DNA of 17,364 bases from NCBI GenBank assembly GCA_964500015.1, contig CAZCMN010000020.1:1-17364 (forward strand), read 5' to 3'. The notes beneath the pieces were generated by a model. That model was not told the origin of the DNA. It worked only from the letters and a program-made list of their open reading frames with translations, and did not search any database. Made by a program: the position numbers and the translations under genes. Position 1 is the stretch's first letter; the number at the start of each line of letters is the position of its first letter. Shown here one piece after another: positions 6,189-13,636 of this stretch. This stretch comes from JAPLYB01 sp964500015. Its GTDB lineage: Archaea > Nanobdellota > Nanobdellia > Pacearchaeales > UBA284.

Positions 6189-7235
6189 ATGTCAGATATC
6201 ATATTATCAAAAAAGACTATTGCCTTAGCAATACTAGCTATATTGCTTGTTTTAGTTTTCTTTATTTTAAAGCCATTTTTTACTTCAATTATACTGGGTT
6301 TTATAATTGCCTTTATTTTAAATTGGCCCTATAAAAAACTAAGTAAGTTGATTAAAAGACCAGCAATTTCTGCTGCATTGATCTGTATAGTCTTCTTGGC
6401 AGTTATAGCGACTGGTATCTATTTTTTAACACAGGCTTCAATAAAAGAGGCTTTTAATCTGTATCTAAATCTAGGAAAAATTGATTTGCTAAATCTTATT
6501 GATAAATTAGTTTCTTGGTTATTTCCTAATTCAATGGACTTAACAAACCAAATAACCACTACAATTCAGGTAGCTGTAACTGATTTGATTAATTCATTTA
6601 TTCAGGGAATGAAAAAGATTATTGTGAATATACCCCAGTTAATTGCTCAGCTTTTTATTACATTTTTAATTGCATTCTATGGTTTAAAAGATAATGAAAA
6701 AATTATCGGATTTATAAAGGAAATATTGCCTTTTGATCATGATGTTAATGAAAAATTCATAAAAAGATCACAAGATGTTGTTTTTGCTACAATTTACGGA
6801 CAGATAATAGTGGGGGTAATCCAAGGACTTGTTGCCGGAATAGGCTTTTTTATATTTAAAGCACAATCACCTTTGTTTATGACTTTGTTAGCAATATTTT
6901 TTGCTATATTGCCATTACTTGGGGCATGGGTTATTTGGATTCCTGTTGGTGCAGCTATGATTGCTGCGGGAAATACCATGAATGGAATCTTTTTGATAAT
7001 TTATGGGCTATTAGTTGTAAGTACAATTGATAATATTGTAAGGCCTTTTGTTGTAGGAAAGAAAAGTGCGATTAATCCAGCTATAATCTTTTTAGGAATG
7101 GTTGGAGGATTATTATTAATGGGTCCTGTTGGAATTGTTGCTGGTCCAATTATTTTAGAATGTGTTTTATTGATGTTCGAGCTTTATAGGAAAGGAAATT
7201 TAAAAATTAAAATGACTCCAGAAGAGAAATCATAA
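6189..7235 (+). CDS. AI-2E family (PerM/UPF0118) membrane permease
   Basis: This 348-aa polytopic protein has the AI-2E family pattern. A hydrophobic N-terminus (about 11-48, FFILKPFFTSIILGFIIAFILNWPYKKL) leads into a second segment (60-82) and a soluble amphipathic stretch (about 85-150). The core follows: LLITFLIAFYGLKDN, then IYGQIIVGVIQGLVAGIGFF, FFAILPLLGAWVIWIPVGA, DNIVRPFVVGK and a last pair of segments (MVGGLLLMGPVGIVAGPIIL). Family members export diverse small solutes or ions; the name comes from autoinducer-2 export and does not predict the substrate here. It is the first gene of an operon and ends 14 nt before the AMP phosphorylase start. Confidence 0.9.
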   Translation: MSDIILSKKTIALAILAILLVLVFFILKPFFTSIILGFIIAFILNWPYKKLSKLIKRPAISAALICIVFLAVIATGIYFLTQASIKEAFNLYLNLGKIDLLNLIDKLVSWLFPNSMDLTNQITTTIQVAVTDLINSFIQGMKKIIVNIPQLIAQLFITFLIAFYGLKDNEKIIGFIKEILPFDHDVNEKFIKRSQDVVFATIYGQIIVGVIQGLVAGIGFFIFKAQSPLFMTLLAIFFAILPLLGAWVIWIPVGAAMIAAGNTMNGIFLIIYGLLVVSTIDNIVRPFVVGKKSAINPAIIFLGMVGGLLLMGPVGIVAGPIILECVLLMFELYRKGNLKIKMTPEEKS

Positions 7236-7240
7236 AAGAA

Positions 7241-7246
7241 AGGTGA
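7241..7246 (+). promoter_or_regulatory. Shine-Dalgarno site for AMP phosphorylase
   Basis: AGGTGA is a good ribosome-binding match. It lies 3 nt before the GTG at 7250 and 9 nt before the TTG at 7256, so spacing favours the TTG. Internal operon position fits use of this signal where most first genes appear leaderless. Confidence 0.5.
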
Positions 7247-7249
7247 AAA

Positions 7250-8788
7250 GTGATATTGAAGGTAAAATTACTAAACTTATCAGCAGGAAGATGTGTTGCC
7301 TTTTTGCATAGAGACATTGCCAAAAAACTAGGACTACATGCTGGTGAGAGAGTTGAAATAAAAAAGAAAGATTGCCCTAAAAGCAGCAATATACGCAGCG
7401 CAATAGGAAAAAAAATAATTTCAGTTGTTGATTTAACTAATGGAATTCTAAAAGAAAAAGAAATAGCTGTTTCAGAAGAAGTTATCAAGGAACTAAGTTT
7501 AAAAAAAGGAGATAGTGTAGAGGTTTATCCTGCATTTAAACCTGTAAGCGCTACATATATAGCTAAAAAAATTAAGAAACAGCATTTAAACTATACTGAA
7601 ATCTATTCTATTATCTCAGATGTTGTTTTTGAAAAATTAACTGATGTTGAAATTGCTTATTTTTGTGCAGCTGTTGGATTAAATGATATGGATTTGAATG
7701 AAGTAACTGATTTAACTAAAGCAATGGTCAAGGTAGGACAAGAAATAAAATGGAATCACAAATATGTTTTAGACAAGCATTGTTTTAGTGGGATAGCTGG
7801 GAATAGAACTACCCCTTTAGTTGTAAGTATTATTGGGGCTGCAATAGATTGTCTAAAATTAGATGCTGTTATCCCTAAAACTTCTTCTAGGGCAATAACC
7901 AGTGCAGCAGGAACTGCCGATGATATTGAAATTTTAACAAATGTGGAGTTTTCAGTTAAGGATCTCAAGAGAATAGTTGAAAAGGCCCATGCTTGCTTTG
8001 TTTGGAATGGGGTCTTGGGATTAGCTCCAGCAGATGATAAAATAATCCAAATTGAAAGAACAATTCAGTTAGAGTCACATGAACAAATTGTTGCCAGTAT
8101 TTTAGCTAAGAAGGTTGCAATGGGTGCAACCCACGTTGTTATGGATATTCCTTATGGAAAAAATGCGAAGTTCACTTTAAAGAAAGCCAAAAAAATAAAA
8201 AGATTAATGGAGAATGTTGCTAAAAAATTTAAAATTAAAGTTAAATGCTTATTAACTTCTGGAAATCAACCAATTGGAAATGGAATTGGGCCAATTCTTG
8301 AGATGAAAGATGTTATCTCAATATTAAGAAGAAATGAAAACAGGCCAATTGATTTAGAAGAAAAAGCAATTTTACTTTCAACAGAATTATTGGAATTCGT
8401 TCATCCTAGAAAAGAAGCTGAAAAAGTATGTAAATTTTTGTTAAATTCTGGAAAAGCATATGAAAAATTTAAAGAGATTATTAAAGTACAGGGAGGAAAT
8501 GATAGTGAGCAGGCAATATCTAAAAAACTAGAGCCAGGGAAATTTAAACAAGTAATTAAAGCAGATAAAAATGGAAAACTTGTCGAAATAGACAATAAAA
8601 AAATCGCTTATATCTCAAAACTTTTAGGGTGTCCTGCAGATAAAGCTGCTGGAATCTATTTGCATAGACATGTTGGCCATGAGGTTAAATATGGAGATGA
8701 TTTATTTACAATGTATGCTGAAAATGAAGAAAAATTAGATTATGCCAAGGACATGTTAAAACACATGTTTCCTATGGGAATAGGCTAG
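7250..8788 (+). CDS. deoA: AMP phosphorylase
   Basis: This enzyme phosphorolyses nucleoside 5'-monophosphates, mainly AMP, to the base and ribose-1,5-bisphosphate, the first step of the archaeal route to type III RuBisCO. The protein is 512 aa against about 503 for characterised members. It has the extra N-terminal domain of the archaeal type (about 1-95), then the thymidine phosphorylase-like core: DKHCFSGIAGNRTTPLVV at 175-192 (phosphate site), IPKTSSRAITSAAGTADDIEIL at 208-229, and LLTSGNQPIGNGIGPILE near 340. The start is GTG at 7250 or, with better ribosome-site spacing, TTG at 7256. It lies between the permease (14-nt gap) and the CCA-adding enzyme (3-nt gap). The later enzymes, ribose-1,5-bisphosphate isomerase and RuBisCO, are not in the window, so the pathway is inferred. 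Confidence 0.93.
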   Translation: MILKVKLLNLSAGRCVAFLHRDIAKKLGLHAGERVEIKKKDCPKSSNIRSAIGKKIISVVDLTNGILKEKEIAVSEEVIKELSLKKGDSVEVYPAFKPVSATYIAKKIKKQHLNYTEIYSIISDVVFEKLTDVEIAYFCAAVGLNDMDLNEVTDLTKAMVKVGQEIKWNHKYVLDKHCFSGIAGNRTTPLVVSIIGAAIDCLKLDAVIPKTSSRAITSAAGTADDIEILTNVEFSVKDLKRIVEKAHACFVWNGVLGLAPADDKIIQIERTIQLESHEQIVASILAKKVAMGATHVVMDIPYGKNAKFTLKKAKKIKRLMENVAKKFKIKVKCLLTSGNQPIGNGIGPILEMKDVISILRRNENRPIDLEEKAILLSTELLEFVHPRKEAEKVCKFLLNSGKAYEKFKEIIKVQGGNDSEQAISKKLEPGKFKQVIKADKNGKLVEIDNKKIAYISKLLGCPADKAAGIYLHRHVGHEVKYGDDLFTMYAENEEKLDYAKDMLKHMFPMGIG

Positions 8789-8791
8789 AAA

Positions 8792-10177
8792 ATGATGAAA
8801 AAGATAAAAATTGTCAAGAAAAAAAGAACATTTGATGTAAATGATGTTCTTGAAAAAATAATTTTTTCTGAAAATGAACTTAAAGAAATAAGAGAAAAGG
8901 TGGATTATTTTAAAATGAGATTAGAAAAAAATTTGAATGGCAAGGCAGAAATTTTTATTGGGGGAAGTTATGCTAAGGGGACTATAGTGAAGAAAAATCA
9001 TGTTGACATTGACATTTTTGTTGTTTTTTCTTCTAATGAGAAAATTTCTGATAAACTAAAATCTGTTTTGAAAAAAATGAAAATAAAATTTTCTGAAGTG
9101 CATGGTTCTAGGGATTATTACCAGGTTAAAGAAGATATAGACAATTTGGGTAATTCTAGTTTTGATAATTCCAAATTCTCTAATAAGACAATTCTCGGTG
9201 AATCAAATCAAGCTAAGAGAATTGCCTATAAGATAATCTATGAAATTGTCCCAATATTCAAGATTGAGAAGGCAAGTGAAGCAAAGAACATTACTGACAT
9301 AAGCCCATTGCATGTGCAATGGCTTTTGAGCAAGATTTCCAGGGATGAGAAATTAGGAAAAGAAATCATGTTAGGCAAGTCATTTTGTTATGGGACAAAT
9401 TGTTATGGTGCTGAGTCTTATATTTCTGGATTTTCAGGATATGCTTTAGAAGTCTTGATTGTTTATTATAAGGGATTTGCAAATTTTTTAAAAAATGCTG
9501 TAAAATGGAAATTTGGTGATAAAAAAATTATAATTGACCCTGAAAAATATTATAAAAATGAAAAAGAGATTTTATCTGGATTAAATAAATCTAAGATATT
9601 TGGACCATTGATTTTGATTGATCCTGTCCAGAAAGAGAGAAATGTCTGTGCTGCCTTAAGCAAGGAAACTCTTGATTTATTTATTGAAAATGCTAAAAAA
9701 TTCTTGAAGAAACCTTCTGAAGAATTTTTTTATAAAAAACTGATTAATATTAAAAATCTAAAGTCTAAAGGAAAATTGCATATTATTACTTCTTATACTA
9801 ATAAAGACAAAATTGATGTTATCGGGGCTAAATTAAAGAAGTTTTTTGATTTTTTAGCTTATTTTAGCGAGAAAGAAGGTTTTAGAGTAATTAAAAGAGA
9901 AATTGAATTTGATGAAAACGCAAAAGAAGCTACATTTTATTTTGTTATCAAACCTTTAGATGAAATTATTGTTAAAGGGCCACCTATGTATATAGAACAA
10001 AAGCATATTCAGAAATTTAGAAAAAAATGGGTAAATGCCTTTGAAGAAAAAGGCAAACTTTTTGCTAAGACAACAAGAAGATTTAATTCTTTTGGAGATT
10101 TAATCAAATTTGTCAAGAAAGATAGAGTAATGAAACAGATGGGCATAACTGGTGTTGAATTGATTAAAGATGAATGA
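8792..10177 (+). CDS. cca: CCA-adding enzyme (archaeal class I tRNA nucleotidyltransferase)
   Basis: The enzyme adds or repairs the 3' CCA of tRNAs. The 461-aa length is typical. The nucleotidyltransferase head shows GGSYAKGT at 57-64 with D72 and D74 (HVDIDIFVV), then GSRDYYQV at 105-112. The third metal ligand position, usually Asp in D-V/I-V-P, is Glu here (E151 in YEIVPIFKI), and the spacing from D74 is about 28 residues longer than I recall for the Archaeoglobus enzyme. NITDISPLHVQWL follows (central domain), then the tail with GPPMYIEQKHIQKFRKKW near 400. It begins 3 nt after the AMP phosphorylase stop with tandem ATGs at 8792 and 8795. The local tRNA-Ile lacks an encoded CCA, so the organism needs this enzyme. 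Confidence 0.93.
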   Translation: MMKKIKIVKKKRTFDVNDVLEKIIFSENELKEIREKVDYFKMRLEKNLNGKAEIFIGGSYAKGTIVKKNHVDIDIFVVFSSNEKISDKLKSVLKKMKIKFSEVHGSRDYYQVKEDIDNLGNSSFDNSKFSNKTILGESNQAKRIAYKIIYEIVPIFKIEKASEAKNITDISPLHVQWLLSKISRDEKLGKEIMLGKSFCYGTNCYGAESYISGFSGYALEVLIVYYKGFANFLKNAVKWKFGDKKIIIDPEKYYKNEKEILSGLNKSKIFGPLILIDPVQKERNVCAALSKETLDLFIENAKKFLKKPSEEFFYKKLINIKNLKSKGKLHIITSYTNKDKIDVIGAKLKKFFDFLAYFSEKEGFRVIKREIEFDENAKEATFYFVIKPLDEIIVKGPPMYIEQKHIQKFRKKWVNAFEEKGKLFAKTTRRFNSFGDLIKFVKKDRVMKQMGITGVELIKDE

Positions 10178-10208
10178 GATGTATACTAATTGTATGTAAT
10201 GATCTAAA

Positions 10209-10217
10209 TTTTTAAAA
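10209..10217 (+). promoter_or_regulatory. TATA box for a putative small RNA
   Basis: The sequence ttttttaaaa-like run at 10209-10217, followed by GG, predicts transcription starting near 10238. That is the base of the hairpin at 10239, and there is no start codon there. Confidence 0.4.
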
Positions 10218-10234
10218 GGTTTTGTTTCCTGAAT

Positions 10235-10317
10235 GGAGCAGGAGTTAGCTAAACTGATGTTCAGTAACAATCTCCCAATCATCAAACATAGTTAGTCCTG
10301 TGGGCGCGCTTCTTTTT
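10235..10317 (+). ncRNA. Putative structured small RNA
   Basis: The region between the convergent genes folds into a long interrupted hairpin. CAGGA 10239-10243 pairs with TCCTG 10296-10300. Then, after an unpaired GTTAG, CTAAAC pairs with GTTAG 10291-10295 (one bulged A). Next TGATG 10255-10259 pairs with CATCA 10280-10284, leaving a 20-nt apical loop. An oligo-T tract at 10313-10317 follows, and a TATA element sits about 25 nt before the 5' arm. Together these look like an independent transcript of about 80 nt. I could not fit it to tRNA, SRP RNA, RNase P RNA or a complete C/D or H/ACA guide. The alternative is a bidirectional terminator for the convergent genes. Confidence 0.4.
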
Positions 10318-11431
10318 ATCTACTTAACATCCCTAACAATTTTTCGCCATTTTCTGCTTCAAGTATTTTCCTTGCTGTTTCGGGGGAATACTTAGCTAAA
10401 ACAAAGGGAAATCTAGATCCTGAAGCAAATGTAAAACTGCCCTTATATAATCCGTTTTGTCTATTTGCTTGATATCTTAATGCTCCCTCTGCAGCATCTG
10501 GATCAAGAACCTCAGTATAATTTTTAACAAATTCAATTTGTTGGTCACCGAATGTCCCAGAAAATTCAGCATCCCCATATAAGTCTAAGATTTTTCCTTT
10601 TGAAGTACCATTTTGATTTTCAGGGTATACCTCAAAGAACCCATCAATTGGCAGACCCATGTTCCAAGTTCCAACAAAATCTGGTCTTTTTCCTTTTTCA
10701 TCCAAAAGAACCGCAGATTGAATTAAACTGTATTTTCTAGCGAGGGAAAGAAATTTGCGATATTCCTGTTCAAAAGATTCGCGATTATTCATTTTTTCAA
10801 AAGGAACCATTCTATAATACATAAAAACATGACTTAACATTCTGTCGATTGTTTTTAGATCAGAACAACAACAATCAAAAACACATTCAATCTTTGCTTT
10901 GACTTGATCAGTATTTGCTTCTTCTTCCATAAAAACATTTGGAATAACAGAAGGATCTGATTTAGCATAATTGAAAGCATGAAATGCCCCTATAAAAGCA
11001 AAGTCTAGGCTATCCCCAATCATATTTCTTCTTATTTCTTTATCTCGGGCGAGATAGTAAGTATAATCTCTTAGAACGCTTTTTCTAAAATGTTCAAGAG
11101 CAGGCATGTCATCCCCTCTTTTATGAAGTTCAACAGCAAGTCTGCAATAACGTTGGTAGTTCTCTTCGGTTTCTAAAAAAACAATTTCATTATTTTGCCT
11201 TAATCTTTCGTATAATTCTAAATAAACTTTATGAACCATTAATTTAATTCCTTCAACACTCTCTTTTGCTTTATCCAAAGAAGGAGTCAGTTCTATCCCC
11301 ACCTTTTTTCCTTTTATATCTGCAACTAATTTTTCTAAATCTGGCCTTTTCGCTGGCGGATTTATCTCAACAGGTATTAACCCTGTTCTAAAAATACGCG
11401 ATTGTTCACATAATCCATATACCCAAACCAT
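10316..11431 (-). CDS. Two-domain protein, possibly TraB-like, 371 aa
   Basis: The N-terminal part (about 1-165) weakly resembles TraB/PrgY-type proteins: a G...S start (YGLCEQSRIFR), KKVGIELTP (like V.vELd), and NMIGDSLDFAFIGAFHA (like RD..M...vvavVGagH). The middle (about 165-240) is helical and contains CVFDCCCSD. The C-terminal domain (about 250-350) has a repetitive beta pattern: FVGTWNMG..IDGFFEVY, KGKILDLYGDAEFSGTFGDQQIEFVKNY, ALRYQ..RQNGLYKGSFTFA. Such G/F-rich repeats suggest a small beta-barrel or sandwich. No signal peptide is seen. A TATA element about 25 nt before the ATG suggests leaderless expression as a single gene. The fold assignment rests on sparse motifs and is tentative; the reading frame is secure. 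Confidence 0.75.
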   Translation of the reverse strand: MVWVYGLCEQSRIFRTGLIPVEINPPAKRPDLEKLVADIKGKKVGIELTPSLDKAKESVEGIKLMVHKVYLELYERLRQNNEIVFLETEENYQRYCRLAVELHKRGDDMPALEHFRKSVLRDYTYYLARDKEIRRNMIGDSLDFAFIGAFHAFNYAKSDPSVIPNVFMEEEANTDQVKAKIECVFDCCCSDLKTIDRMLSHVFMYYRMVPFEKMNNRESFEQEYRKFLSLARKYSLIQSAVLLDEKGKRPDFVGTWNMGLPIDGFFEVYPENQNGTSKGKILDLYGDAEFSGTFGDQQIEFVKNYTEVLDPDAAEGALRYQANRQNGLYKGSFTFASGSRFPFVLAKYSPETARKILEAENGEKLLGMLSR

Positions 11432-11450
11432 ATAATTTCATTAGAATTGT

Positions 11451-11460
11451 ATTTTTAAGC
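11451..11460 (-). promoter_or_regulatory. TATA box for the 371-aa gene
   Basis: On the minus strand the sequence is GCTTAAAAAT, centred about 25 nt before the ATG at 11431. It resembles the box of the 218-aa gene (ACTTAAAAAT). Confidence 0.5.
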
Positions 11461-11529
11461 ATTTATATTCTTACTTTCAATTTTCCATTCTCTCCCCCAT
11501 TTTCTTACACTCCTTTTTGTCGCTTTCCA

Positions 11530-11653
11530 AGAAAATCTTTTGATTTTCTGGGCTCCAAAAAGCCTCGCTTTTTGAACGTTTTCATTTTTTATCTCAATGC
11601 TCGAAAAAGTTATCTTTTTCGGCACACCAAAAAGGCATAGCATTTTTTAGTGT
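11530..11653. repeat. Hairpin cluster downstream of purQ-purM
   Basis: Four short palindromes of the same kind as those at 13638-13884 occur here. AGAAAATC 11530-11537 pairs with 11542-11549; CAAAAAGC 11556-11563 with 11567-11574; CGAAAAAG 11602-11609 with 11614-11621, extended by TGC/GCA. The fourth has an outer ACAC 11624-11627 with GTGT 11650-11653 around an A5/T5 inner stem. The stems GAAAATC and CAAAAAGC and the arm GGCACAC recur in the larger array, so the two loci are one family. A 62-codon open frame (11643-11455, minus strand) crosses the cluster but has no promoter or ribosome site that I can see, and I do not call it a gene. Confidence 0.8.
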
Positions 11654-11717
11654 ACCCTAAACTCGCTCATTTTAGATTTCTAGGTGGTTAAAAGCGCATA
11701 AATCAAGAATTGTAAAA

Positions 11718-13634
11718 CTAAATCTCATAAATCAAATCTTTTTCTTGGATAAAAACTCTTTTTTTATTGTCTTGGGATTTTTTTAGATAACCTAGGTTAA
11801 AAAAATCAATTTGATGTTTAGTACAAATATCTCGAATTTTTGATTCTTCATTTTCAGGAGCAATTAAAACCATGCCAATGCCCATATTAAATGTTTGAAA
11901 TGCTTCATTGTCATTTATATTGCCTTTTTCCTGGAGAAATTTAAAGATTTCAGGAATTTCAGGCAATTTATCTATGATATAATCAAATTGTTTTTTTGCA
12001 CGAGCAATTTTCTTCCATCCATGACCTGTTATTGGAGCAAGATATTTTATCTTAATTCCAGAATCAATCATCTCTACTATTGGCCTGGAGTATAATCTTG
12101 TTGGAATAAGGATTTCTTCTCCAATTATTTTTCCAGAAGGAAGTTTTGTAAAGTAGCTTTCTGAAAAATTTTCAACAATTTTTCTGACAAGCGTTATACC
12201 ATTTGAATGCAATCCAGATGAAGATAAACCAAATATTCTATCTCCTTCTTCTAAATCTTTTCCATAGATTAATCTTGATTTTGGCTTGATAATTCCTATA
12301 GAAGCTCCAGCCATATCTAAAGTTTCAGGATAAACAACATCTTTTAATGTTGGAGTCTCACCGCAAGGAATTGCAATTTTCAGTTCTTGTGCTGCTTTTC
12401 TAAATCCTTCAAGTAATGCCATTGAATTTTTGTCATTAAACCATTCTGAACTTCCAGAACTAAGTATATCTCCATAAACAAATATATCAGCACCTATTGA
12501 AAGCAAATCATTTGAAGACATTGCAACAACATCCTGGCCTATGTTTTCATAATAAGCTAAACCTTTTCCTCGTGAATCTTTAGACATTATATCTGCAATA
12601 ATATTCTTAGTTCCAAGCCCCTCAACATTAAAGGCTAACATAAAATCATAATCTAGAAAATCTAGGGCAATTGCTGGTTCTCCAATTGTTTCTGCAACAA
12701 CTTTAATTCTTAGTCTTTCAGGCTCATTTAAAGTTCCTGAAAATTTTTCTAGAGCTGCTTTTTTTATAGGATCTAGTTTAGAATAATCTACAAAATCAGA
12801 GTATTTTATTGTAGAATTTATTAAAGAGTCTTTTTCATTTTTTCCTAATAAGTTTTCTTTGACAAATTCCACAGCATTTCTAAAAATTTCAATGCCATAT
12901 CCTTCTTCTTTTTTAAACTTTATCTCTTGTCTAGTCCAGTAAAAATGATTTGTAAAATTATTAAAACCCTCTGGATGGGGCATTAAGCCAAAAATCCTTC
13001 CTGTTGAATCACAGATTCCAGCAATAGATCTTAGAGAGCCATTTGGATTTTTTGGATATTCTTGGGTTTCGTTTCCAGAATCATCAGTATATTGCAAAAC
13101 TACTTGGTTATTTTGAAATAATTTTTTTATAATTTCTTCACTAGAATAAAATTTTCCTTCTCCATGTCTTACTGGAAGAGAGATTTTCTGCAAATTTTTT
13201 GTCCAGATGCATTTTGACTCATTAATTTTTAAGTTAACCCAACGATCTTCAAATCTTCCAGAATCATTAGAAATAAGCGAAGCTTCTTGATTAAGGTGAT
13301 TTAATCCAGGCAGAATTCCAAGCTTGATTAAAACTTGGAAACCATTGCAGATTCCAATAATTAGTTTTCTATCTGAGATAAATTTCTCTAATTGTGGTTT
13401 AAGATGATATTTAATCTTATTTGCTAGCACTTTTCCAGCACCAAGATCATCTGCATATGAAAAGCCCCCTGGAATCGCAAGAATATGATAATTTTCTAAA
13501 GAAACCTTATTGTCAATAAGATCATTTATATGAATTCTTTCAGCTTTTGCACCAGCTAAATTAAAAGTATGTTCTGTCTCGTAATCGCAATTTATCCCAT
13601 ATCCTGTTAAAACTAAAACCTTGACTTCAGCCAT
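11718..13634 (-). CDS. PurQ-PurM fusion: FGAM synthase glutaminase + AIR synthase
   Basis: Residues 1 to about 265 are PurQ, the glutaminase that supplies ammonia to PurL. They include VLVLTGYGINCDYE, AIPGGFSYADDLGAG, GICNGFQ with nucleophile C96, and LMPHPEGF with H220 and E222. Residues of about 275 to the end are a divergent PurM that closes FGAM to AIR. These include GQDVVAMSSNDLLSIGAD, PCGETPTLKDVVYPETLDMAGASIG, IFGLSSSGLHSNGITLVRK, IPTRLY, PITGHGWKKIAR and TFNMGIGMV. The usual TDGVGTK reads VEGLGTK. ATG at 13634 is chosen because it begins MAEVKVLVLTG as PurQ proteins do; a TTG at 13640 would only add two residues and overlaps the upstream stop. GGGGG on the minus strand about 9 nt before the ATG may act as ribosome site but lies in a hairpin. 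The gene is downstream of purL, separated by a hairpin array. Confidence 0.9.
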   Translation of the reverse strand: MAEVKVLVLTGYGINCDYETEHTFNLAGAKAERIHINDLIDNKVSLENYHILAIPGGFSYADDLGAGKVLANKIKYHLKPQLEKFISDRKLIIGICNGFQVLIKLGILPGLNHLNQEASLISNDSGRFEDRWVNLKINESKCIWTKNLQKISLPVRHGEGKFYSSEEIIKKLFQNNQVVLQYTDDSGNETQEYPKNPNGSLRSIAGICDSTGRIFGLMPHPEGFNNFTNHFYWTRQEIKFKKEEGYGIEIFRNAVEFVKENLLGKNEKDSLINSTIKYSDFVDYSKLDPIKKAALEKFSGTLNEPERLRIKVVAETIGEPAIALDFLDYDFMLAFNVEGLGTKNIIADIMSKDSRGKGLAYYENIGQDVVAMSSNDLLSIGADIFVYGDILSSGSSEWFNDKNSMALLEGFRKAAQELKIAIPCGETPTLKDVVYPETLDMAGASIGIIKPKSRLIYGKDLEEGDRIFGLSSSGLHSNGITLVRKIVENFSESYFTKLPSGKIIGEEILIPTRLYSRPIVEMIDSGIKIKYLAPITGHGWKKIARAKKQFDYIIDKLPEIPEIFKFLQEKGNINDNEAFQTFNMGIGMVLIAPENEESKIRDICTKHQIDFFNLGYLKKSQDNKKRVFIQEKDLIYEI

Positions 13635-13636
13635 GC

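Noticed and set aside
10239..10300. C/D box guide RNA (TGATGA and CTGA on the minus strand)
   Set aside because: Only one C-like and one D-like box are present; C' and terminal D boxes are missing and the long hairpin does not suit a C/D RNA.
11455..11643. 62-aa open frame on the minus strand
   Set aside because: It coincides with the second hairpin cluster, lacks a promoter or ribosome site, and its sequence follows from the palindromes.
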